Source of the DNA: CALVGQ01 sp964370435
GTDB taxonomy: Bacteria > Bacillota_I > Bacilli_A > Erysipelotrichales > Erysipelotrichaceae
Length of the DNA stretch: 20,176 nucleotides
Assembly: GCA_964370435.1 (NCBI GenBank)
Contig: CAYJJG010000027.1
Location: 1-20,176, forward strand
Direction of reading: 5' to 3'
Shown: positions 14,058 through 20,176 of the stretch, piece after piece
Numbering within the stretch: position 1 is the stretch's first letter
Layout of the letters: every line of letters starts with the position of its first letter
Program-made: the position numbers and the translations under genes
Notes under the pieces: model-generated
Database searches by the model: none
Told to the model about the DNA's origin: nothing
What the model saw: only the letters and a program-made list of their open reading frames with translations

Positions 14058-15200
14058 TTACTCTTTTATGGCCTCACTTACTTGTAGCACCACTTCTTTT
14101 TCAAACACCTGCGGTATTACTTTTAAAGCAGTTGGTTCACTAACACAAGCTGCAATAGCATAAGCGGCTTTAATCATCATTGCCTTTGTAACTTCTTTTT
14201 TTCTTGATTGCAACAATCCTTTAAAAATTCCCGGGAACGCTAGAACATTATTAATTTGATTAGGATAATCTCCTCGCCCTGTGCCAAAAACTGCAACTTT
14301 TGATTTCATTGCTTCTTCATAACTAATCTCCGGTGTTGGATTAGCCATTGCAAAAACAATAGGATGCTCATTCATTGTATTTATCATCTCTGAAGTTAAA
14401 ATATTTCCAGTGGATACCCCAATAAAAACATCTGCTTCTACAAGTGCATCTTTTAAAGAACCCTCTAATTGATCTTTATTAGTCGTACTACTTAGCTCTT
14501 GATGTGCTTTATTTAAATCAGTAATTCCTTGATGTAAAATACCAAAGCGATCAACCATAATAATATTCTTAACTTTTAATTCCATAATTAATTTTGCAAT
14601 AGCGCAGCCCGCAGCTCCTGCACCATTAATAACCACCGTGATATCTTCTAATTTTTTATTTACTACTTTTATAGCATTTAATAATCCTGCAACAACTACA
14701 ATTGCTGTACCATGTTGATCATCATGAAACACCGGTATATTGACTAAAGGATGATTTTTTAATTTTTCTTCAATTTCAAAACATTCTGGAGCCTTAATAT
14801 CTTCTAAATTAATACCACCAAAGCTTTTTGATATTAGTGCAATATTATGCACTAATTCATCAACATCTTTACTTTCTATAACAACTGGTATTGCATCCAC
14901 ATCCGCAAAAGATTTAAATAAAGCACATTTACCTTCCATTACCGGAAGTGAGGCTTGAGGCCCAATATCACCTAGACCTAAAACTGCAGTACCATTACTA
15001 ATTACTGCTACTAAGTTATTTACTCGTGTATATTCATAGACTTTTTCACTATCTTCTTTAATTTCTAAACATGGATAGGCAACTCCAGGGGTATATGCTA
15101 AGGATAAATCATCAAAATTTTCTACTGTAACACGGGAGTGAACCTCAATTTTACCTTTCCATTCACGATGTGCTGCTAAAGCTTTCTCTTTAATACTCAT
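14058..15200 (-). CDS. Malic enzyme (oxaloacetate-decarboxylating malate dehydrogenase)
   Basis: Malic enzyme turns malate into pyruvate and CO2 while reducing NAD or NADP. This is the short bacterial type, 380 residues. YTPGVA (from Tyr36), GLGDIGP (75-81), EGK (Lys91), NLEDIKAPECFEIE (131-144), PVFHDDQHGTA (156-166), the Rossmann loop GAGAAG (193-198) with Asp217, and NPTPEI are all present. Catalytic Tyr36, Lys91 and the metal ligands Glu133, Asp134 and Asp160 appear kept. GGAGG precedes the ATG. It lies 46 nt after the sensor kinase gene and 17 nt before the HdeD-like gene, so it may be in one operon with either side. Cofactor choice cannot be decided from the motifs. Confidence 0.95.
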   Translation of the reverse strand: MSIKEKALAAHREWKGKIEVHSRVTVENFDDLSLAYTPGVAYPCLEIKEDSEKVYEYTRVNNLVAVISNGTAVLGLGDIGPQASLPVMEGKCALFKSFADVDAIPVVIESKDVDELVHNIALISKSFGGINLEDIKAPECFEIEEKLKNHPLVNIPVFHDDQHGTAIVVVAGLLNAIKVVNKKLEDITVVINGAGAAGCAIAKLIMELKVKNIIMVDRFGILHQGITDLNKAHQELSSTTNKDQLEGSLKDALVEADVFIGVSTGNILTSEMINTMNEHPIVFAMANPTPEISYEEAMKSKVAVFGTGRGDYPNQINNVLAFPGIFKGLLQSRKKEVTKAMMIKAAYAIAACVSEPTALKVIPQVFEKEVVLQVSEAIKE

Positions 15201-15246
15201 ATATTAGTCCTCCATTTATTTCAATATACTTAAACCTATAAACCCA

Positions 15247-16557
15247 CTATACTTTTGTTATTTTAAATATGACGCCTTCTTCTAAATTTTCTGCCATTAC
15301 TCGATAACCATAAGTGTTACAAACACGATATACAATCGACAACCCTAATCCAAACTTACCATCAGTGCCTTTTTCATATGGCTTAAATAACTTACTGATA
15401 CGATCCTTACTTATTGCTGGTCCATCATTAGAAACTTCTAATTCATTATCATTTAAAGTAATTACAATTTCACTTTTTGCATAACGAATCGCATTATCTA
15501 ATAAATTTTCAACTACTATACGCCACGGCTCTTCTTCACCATGAAAAAAGACAGGATTTAAAACAGTAGTAATATGAACATCTGATTTTAAAACTTCCAT
15601 AGATAAAATAACCTTATTAATTACTGAAACCATATCTAGTGTATCCCCATCTTCAGCTACATCACTTAAGTAACCCATTTTATTAAGCATTAATAAGCTA
15701 TATACTTTTTTCTCTAATCGATTCGCATGTTCGATAATAACATCTACACTTTTTTCCAGCGTTTCATAAGGATATATACCATCATTAATACTCTCACCAT
15801 AAGACTTTATAGTTGCGATTGGTGTCTTTAAATCATGCGATATATTTTGTATCATCTCATCCTTAATAGATTCTTGTCTTGCTAATTCTTCTTTCATAAC
15901 TACCAATGCATCGGCTACTTCACCAATTTCATCACGTCGTTCTATTCTAAGTTCTGCATTTTCACCCTTACGTATTTTTTCAATATAATTTCTAATTAAA
16001 TTTAATGGATGTATAAGTGACCCTACCCATATCATTAAGACTACAAAAAGTGCCCCAACAACTAAGCTGCTAATGTTGATTACACTATTGAGCAGTGCCT
16101 CTCTAAAATCCTGTTGATAACTTTGTGATATTAATGAAATAATTATTTCATCTTCGCTTAAATACCTTACTGAATATAAAAGCCTACTATCACCTTCAAT
16201 AAATTCGAAATCTTCTTGCATCGGGTTGGCACGATTTACACTCATTATAATACTTTGAATTGTTGCTGTTTCATAAGTATTGTTATTTATAGTATAAACA
16301 TTATCACTTTTATCATAAAAAACAGTTGTCACTAAAGAATCAGCATAAAACGACCACTGCGTATCCTCAATGTTTTCATAGATTGTATCTTGTGTTCGAT
16401 GTAGTATCCTAAACATTTCACGATCCACAAAATCATCTACAATTTCTGACATATAAACAAAGAAAAACAATGCAAAAAAGGTTACTGATATAAATACAAT
16501 CGTCAATAACTGTTGTGACAAATTAAGTTCTCTTAACCATAATCTTATTCTTTTCAT
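15247..16557 (-). CDS. Membrane sensor histidine kinase
   Basis: This 436-residue kinase senses an unknown signal and phosphorylates the regulator encoded just before it. It has one membrane helix (about 16-36), an outer sensor domain (37-155), a second helix (about 158-182) and a HAMP linker. The dimerisation H-box is SHDLKTPIATIKSYGE with phospho-His241. The ATP domain shows the N-box ENLLDNAIRYAK (350-361), NDGP (377-380) and GLGLS (403-407). Its ATG overlaps the regulator stop by 4 bp, so the pair is coupled. Malic enzyme follows, but this is not a CitA/MaeK-type kinase, so a malate-sensing role should not be assumed. Confidence 0.95.
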   Translation of the reverse strand: MKRIRLWLRELNLSQQLLTIVFISVTFFALFFFVYMSEIVDDFVDREMFRILHRTQDTIYENIEDTQWSFYADSLVTTVFYDKSDNVYTINNNTYETATIQSIIMSVNRANPMQEDFEFIEGDSRLLYSVRYLSEDEIIISLISQSYQQDFREALLNSVINISSLVVGALFVVLMIWVGSLIHPLNLIRNYIEKIRKGENAELRIERRDEIGEVADALVVMKEELARQESIKDEMIQNISHDLKTPIATIKSYGESINDGIYPYETLEKSVDVIIEHANRLEKKVYSLLMLNKMGYLSDVAEDGDTLDMVSVINKVILSMEVLKSDVHITTVLNPVFFHGEEEPWRIVVENLLDNAIRYAKSEIVITLNDNELEVSNDGPAISKDRISKLFKPYEKGTDGKFGLGLSIVYRVCNTYGYRVMAENLEEGVIFKITKV

Positions 16558-17216
16558 CCTAGACGATATCCATATCCATAAATAGTATGTATATTAAGAT
16601 TAGGCATTTTCTTCCTTAGTCTTCTTAAGGTGTCATCCACAACGCGATCACTACCAAAATAATTAACATCCCACACTTTTTCTAAAATTTGTTCACGCAA
16701 AAAAGCTGTTCCTCTATTTTTTATAAACAACATCATTAAATCAAATTCTTTAGTAGTAAGTTCTAACTCATTACCCTTATCATCATATGCTACTCTTTGA
16801 TTTTCTTCTATTTGATATCCTTCAATAAAGATTTTAGAGGAATCTTCACGATAAGTGCGTCTGATTATATTATTCACTCGCAGCACTAACTCTTTAGGTG
16901 AAAAGGGTTTGGTAATATAATCATCACTACCTTTCTCTAAACCAATAATTCGATCAAATTCTTTATCTCTAGCCGACATAAATATAACAGGCACTGTAGG
17001 GGAGGACAATTTGATTTCTTCTATTAAATCAAAACCACTTTTGTCATCCAACATAATATCTAATGCCCACAGGTGTATATCTTCATCAGCAGTATGCATA
17101 GCAGCTTCATCATAGGTAAGATAAGAGCGCACCTCGTATCCTTCTTTTTCTAAGTAGCGTTTGATTAATTCATTTAAATCTTTTTCATCTTCTACAACAC
17201 AAATGACTTTCTTCAT
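16554..17216 (-). CDS. OmpR-family response regulator
   Basis: This is the DNA-binding partner of the kinase that follows it. From ATG 17216 it has 220 residues. The receiver domain shows the acidic pair in VVEDEKD, phospho-acceptor Asp53 (LDIMLDD), Ser81 and Lys103 (KPFSPKEL). The C-terminal winged helix (about 125-220) has LTTKEFDLMMLF and the recognition part FGSDRVVDDTLRRLRKK, ending IYGYGYRLG. A longer frame from 17237 adds seven residues, but AAAGGA lies 7 nt before ATG 17216 and MKKVICVVEDE is the usual receiver start. It is the first gene of the minus-strand group running to 12099. Confidence 0.95.
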   Translation of the reverse strand: MKKVICVVEDEKDLNELIKRYLEKEGYEVRSYLTYDEAAMHTADEDIHLWALDIMLDDKSGFDLIEEIKLSSPTVPVIFMSARDKEFDRIIGLEKGSDDYITKPFSPKELVLRVNNIIRRTYREDSSKIFIEGYQIEENQRVAYDDKGNELELTTKEFDLMMLFIKNRGTAFLREQILEKVWDVNYFGSDRVVDDTLRRLRKKMPNLNIHTIYGYGYRLG

Positions 17217-17245
17217 ACACTTGTCCTTTCTTATCATTTTTTACA

Positions 17246-17251
17246 ATTATA
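17246..17251 (-). promoter_or_regulatory. Possible -10 box upstream of the two-component pair
   Basis: A consensus TATAAT on the minus strand lies 29 nt before the regulator start. There is no good -35 at 16-18 bp, so it may need an activator, possibly the regulator itself. Confidence 0.35.
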
Positions 17252-17300
17252 CTATTGATATCATTTTATCACATAATTCAAAAATAAGCTTATATATTTA

Positions 17301-17335
17301 AGATAAAAACTGTGCTCTTATCAAAACACAGTTTT
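17301..17335 (-). terminator. Terminator of the DUF885 lipoprotein gene
   Basis: AAAACTGTG (17306-17314) and CACAGTTTT (17327-17335) form a perfect 9-bp stem around a 12-nt loop, leading on the minus strand into TTTTTATC. It lies just past the stop of the DUF885 gene and separates it from the two-component pair. Confidence 0.8.
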
Positions 17336-17344
17336 CTCCTTAAT

Positions 17345-19100
17345 TTATTTTATTTTTCCACTATTAAGATAGTACTCATCAATCTCTTCAAATAATCTAT
17401 CAAAAGAATTTGGCCCCAATGCCAATAATAAAGAATTATATTCTATTGCATCAAAGTTTTCTGCTAAAGCATCTTTAATGCTTTCTTCTTTAGTTTCCAT
17501 TAATGCTAGACCAAAACCATAAGCCAGCAACATTCCTGGGTCACTAACCGCTTGATCATAAAATAAATCTAGCATATCCTCACTAGTAAAATCATATAAA
17601 ACTGCATATTCTTCAAGAAACGATTTTAATTCCTCTTTATTCCAGTCATAGTAATTAACACCAATATCAATCATGGCTTGAATTAAATATAAGAAATAAG
17701 TTTCATTATTTAAAAATGTTGCTAAATTTTGATCTTCCTCTAACACCCAGGTAAGTGCTTCAAGCTGTGTTTTCATCGCCCATCCTTCAGAATAACCTTT
17801 AAAATCATAAGCTGCTCTTATAGGGTGAGGATCTAAGCTATAAAAATAAGTATTTTGATAACAGTGACCAGGATATCCTTCATGAGCTAATGTAGTATAT
17901 AGTGTATTTAAATCAGTAGTGTTATCAGGATTGATTTTAATTACATTCTCAGATATATCATCTAATGGTGGGATTAAATAATAGGCAACCACAGAGCTAT
18001 TGGCAACACTTGGGTCTAAGTAATTAATGCTGTAATTTACATCTGGTCCTTTAGGATAGTATGCCAACATCTTTTCTTCCATATCCGATAATATTTCTTC
18101 CGCTGACGCATCCTCAAATGCAGCATCACTATCTATATAACGATCAAACAAGCTATCGTCTTGCATTAATATATTCATATTTTCAAGATTTAAATCATTA
18201 ATAACTTCTTTTCCTAGATTAAATAAATCATCAACATCCATTAATGTTCCAATTTCACTCTTAATCATGTACTCAAAATATTCTTTTCCACCCTCTAAAC
18301 TTGCATAACCACCATCAGTAGTTCTTGAACCTTTCCAAGCTAGTAGTTGATTCATTACTTTTTCATATGCTGGAATTATTTCATTAATAACAATGTTACT
18401 GTTTGCTTCTTTTTGTTTATCAGCTTCATCTTCTGGTAAATTAAGACTTTCTAGACGCGCATCAAAAGTAACAATTAATTCGTTATTTTCCTTTTTAGCG
18501 ATAAATTTTTCAATTTCTTCGACCGCATTGTCTACCGCTGTATCACTCATAAATAATCCCATAGCTACTTGTTTCTCAGTAAATGCTAAAGCTTCATTTA
18601 AATAACGTGGTGTATCTTGTAGCAAGGTTAAGTATGTAGCAACATTTGCTTCTTCTCTAAATGCAAACTCAGTAAAATTCGTAATTAAATTATTAGCTAC
18701 CCCCGATCTTGATAAAAGAGGGTAAAAATAATCTTCACCTATAGACAATGAATGAATTTCTAAGTAATCAGAAACCACTTCATAATCTCTTTGTTGTGAG
18801 CCTGTTAAATCCATTACATCAAAACTTTGAAGTTTTATAATATCTTCTTCTAGCTTTCTATTAGCTTCTTCAAGATATTCATCNNNNNNNNNNTGATAAA
18901 GCATCTGATCCTACATAGTCACGATATAAATCCATCAAAAATTCATCAAACTCGATTTGTGTGGCTGTTGAAGGCTCGTCAACCTCAAAACTTACCACAA
19001 CAGCATTTTCTAGATTATTATTTTCTGCTTCTTGAAAACTACATCCACTAAAACTTAATAATAAAACTGCACTAATTATAATAGAAAATATTCTTTTCAT
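17345..19100 (-). CDS. DUF885 lipoprotein, putative metallopeptidase (contains assembly gap)
   Basis: This is one gene split by 10 Ns at 18884-18893. The N-terminal part (from 19100) has a lipoprotein signal, MKRIFSIIISAVLLLSFSGC, so the mature protein should be lipid-anchored outside the membrane. The remainder matches DUF885 proteins. The hallmark LAHEGYPGHCYQ (near 17855-17890) has the HE and H of a zinc site, and YSEGWAMKTQ supplies a likely further Glu. GGAGG precedes the ATG. The two parts are out of frame over exactly 10 nt, so the true gap must be a multiple of three. Family members have a conserved stretch here, so perhaps 25-30 codons are missing. Likely a secreted-side peptidase; the substrate is unknown. 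Confidence 0.88.
18884..18893. other. Assembly gap (10 N)
   Basis: Ten Ns interrupt the DUF885 gene. The number looks like a scaffolding placeholder rather than a measured length, because it breaks a frame that is otherwise open on both sides. Confidence 0.98.
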
Positions 19101-19120
19101 ACATCATCCTCCGCTTAATT

Positions 19121-19174
19121 ATTATACGCTAGGATGATTATACTATCCACCACAAATTTAAATTATGTTATAAT
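19121..19174. promoter_or_regulatory. Divergent promoter region
   Basis: Minus-strand TATAAT boxes at 19121-19126 and 19137-19142 may serve the lipoprotein gene, and a plus-strand TATAAT at 19169-19174 the 19191 gene. None has a good -35. The plus box ends only 16 nt before the ATG, which would give a very short leader. Confidence 0.35.
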
Positions 19175-19190
19175 GTTAAAGGTGATAAAA

Positions 19191-19628
19191 ATGGAAAAAA
19201 TAACATTAGATGCTTGTGTTAATGAAAAAATAACAAGTAATAGTTTTGAATCTGTAGCAAGTGATGCCCATGGATTAGTGAAGATTATTGTAGTAGCTAC
19301 ATCGCAAGAAAGAGCCTATGATTTATTTCATATTATGATGGCTGAATCTCGAAAAGACTATTCTTGTGATTTATTTGAAAAAATAGAAACAACCCCATGG
19401 TATGATTTTGATTTACAAAAACAAAATAAATACGTTGTAGCTTGGAAATTAGAAACAGTTGCAGATGAAGAAGAATTACTTGAATATTTTAGTGAATGCA
19501 TGGAAGACTTTACACAAGCTTTCGGTGATATTATTATTGAAATGGTTTTTAAAGAAACTATCGAGCAAGGAACAAAAATATATACACACGATGATAAGAT
19601 TCATGTTGCGCATTTTAACAATAAATAA
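19191..19628 (+). CDS. Hypothetical protein, 145 residues
   Basis: I do not recognise this family. It is a soluble, acidic protein without signal peptide or membrane helix. The pattern of strands and helices (LVKIIVVATSQERAYDLFHIMMAES, KYVVAWKLETVADEEELLEYFSECMEDF) suggests a small alpha/beta fold. It may be truncated by start choice, but AAAGGTGA lies 5 nt before ATG 19191. The longer frame from 19134 would run through the likely -10 box, so I rejected it. It is divergent from the DUF885 gene and ends at a strong palindromic terminator. Confidence 0.75.
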   Translation: MEKITLDACVNEKITSNSFESVASDAHGLVKIIVVATSQERAYDLFHIMMAESRKDYSCDLFEKIETTPWYDFDLQKQNKYVVAWKLETVADEEELLEYFSECMEDFTQAFGDIIIEMVFKETIEQGTKIYTHDDKIHVAHFNNK

Positions 19629-19647
19629 CAAACATTATTTACTATGC

Positions 19648-19679
19648 AAATAGACACTACTAATTAGTAGTGTCTATTT
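19648..19679. terminator. Long palindromic bidirectional terminator
   Basis: AAATAGACACTACTAA and its exact complement form a 32-nt perfect palindrome between convergent genes. Terminal A and T runs give each strand a short U tract. It should end both the 19191 gene and the GNAT gene. Confidence 0.85.
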
Positions 19680-19697
19680 ATCATTTGTTTAATGGTG

Positions 19698-20150
19698 CTA
19701 TTTAATTATTTTAACATATACATCATCATTGTTTTCAACATCTATATAAGGATCTTTTTCATATCCTAATCGCTCAAAAAACTCAGATGCGCTATCTGTT
19801 GTTAATATAACTTTAAAAATATTTTTACTCAAAAAATAATCTTCAGCAAGTTTCAACAATTGCTGGCCATTACCCTTTCCGCGGTAGGCTTTTTCTACCC
19901 AAAACTCACAAATATGTCCTAATGGAGATTTGAAAAAACCATTAGACAACGCAGTCTCTTTAAAAATAATAAATCCGATAATCTCATTATCATCGCTTAC
20001 TCTTAAGTAGATGCTACTTTCTTTGTCTTTTTCTATCTCTTTAAACAGGTCTTGCCAATCATTAACTTTAATACTAAGTTCATTGAAATAGCTTTTAAAT
20101 GCTATTTGAAATAATTCATTATCGCAATTTGATAAAAATAAATCTTTCAT
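19698..20150 (-). CDS. GNAT-family N-acetyltransferase
   Basis: This 150-residue protein should move an acetyl group from acetyl-CoA to an amine on an unknown acceptor. The acetyl-CoA loop is canonical: FWVEKAYRGKGNGQQLLKLAEDYF (R-G-K-G-N-G, about residues 94-99), and the C-terminal FFERLGYEKDP is the usual GNAT motif B end. The N-terminal half, with IIGFIIFKET, forms the central sheet. GGAGG precedes the ATG. It is unrelated in sequence to the GNAT half of the 12099-12794 protein. No neighbour indicates its substrate. The family is secure. Confidence 0.92.
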   Translation of the reverse strand: MKDLFLSNCDNELFQIAFKSYFNELSIKVNDWQDLFKEIEKDKESSIYLRVSDDNEIIGFIIFKETALSNGFFKSPLGHICEFWVEKAYRGKGNGQQLLKLAEDYFLSKNIFKVILTTDSASEFFERLGYEKDPYIDVENNDDVYVKIIK

Positions 20151-20176
20151 TTAATCCTCCATATCTTAAGTGTTAA

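Noticed and set aside
17217..17237. Longer start for the response regulator
   Set aside because: The seven added residues precede the normal receiver start and contain the SD for ATG 17216.
17345..19100. Two separate genes or a frameshifted pseudogene
   Set aside because: The break coincides exactly with the 10 Ns; both sides are open and belong to one DUF885 protein.
19134..19190. Longer start for the 145-residue protein at 19134
   Set aside because: It would translate the probable promoter, and the ATG at 19191 has a well-placed SD.
1..20176. Mollicute code (TGA as Trp)
   Set aside because: Conserved Trp positions such as codon 2 of dusB use TGG, and the genes have normal lengths under the standard code.

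Overview
The window is AT-rich, uses the standard code (Trp is TGG) and has strong AGGAGG-type ribosome binding sites, a T-box leader and SigA-like promoters. That points to a low-GC Firmicute. The gene order hslO-dusB-lysS matches the Bacilli core block, and the mannose-family PTS parts, DUF885 lipoprotein and small sporeformer-type protein fit a gut Bacilli or Erysipelotrichia-like lineage such as Turicibacter; that placement is inference. A run of 10 Ns shows the source is a draft scaffold.

Region 1 (1-3840, minus strand) is housekeeping: hslO overlaps dusB, and lysS follows from its own promoter behind a lysine-type T-box leader. Region 2 (3841-4802) is about 1 kb with no recognisable gene. 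It holds a perfect 10-bp-stem hairpin, a 25-unit array of an 8-bp repeat, several inverted repeats and one SD-preceded 14-codon frame.

Region 3 (4803-12064) is accessory. It has a small conserved-looking protein and a mannose-family PTS split over four transcription units: two IIA genes on opposite strands, a IIC-IID pair, and IIB 2.4 kb further on. IIB is divergent from a short neutral-ceramidase-like amidase. The IIC and IIB promoters both carry cre-like sequences over the -10 box, so CcpA repression is likely. Between IIC and IIB lie a predicted catalytically dead, membrane-inserted M28-like protein and two small PH-like membrane proteins.

Region 4 (12099-17216, minus strand) is a probable operon or pair of operons: OmpR-type response regulator, sensor kinase, malic enzyme, an HdeD-like membrane protein with a papain-like C-terminal domain, and a GNAT acetyltransferase fused to a complete AroQ chorismate mutase. 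Region 5 (17301-20150) has a DUF885 lipoprotein metallopeptidase broken only by the assembly gap, an unknown 145-residue protein and a stand-alone GNAT acetyltransferase.

No tRNA, rRNA, CRISPR, transposase or phage gene was found. The points most worth a second look are the GNAT-chorismate mutase fusion, the HdeD-cysteine-hydrolase fusion, the M28 pseudoenzyme, the dispersed PTS with its ceramidase-like partner, and the octamer array.
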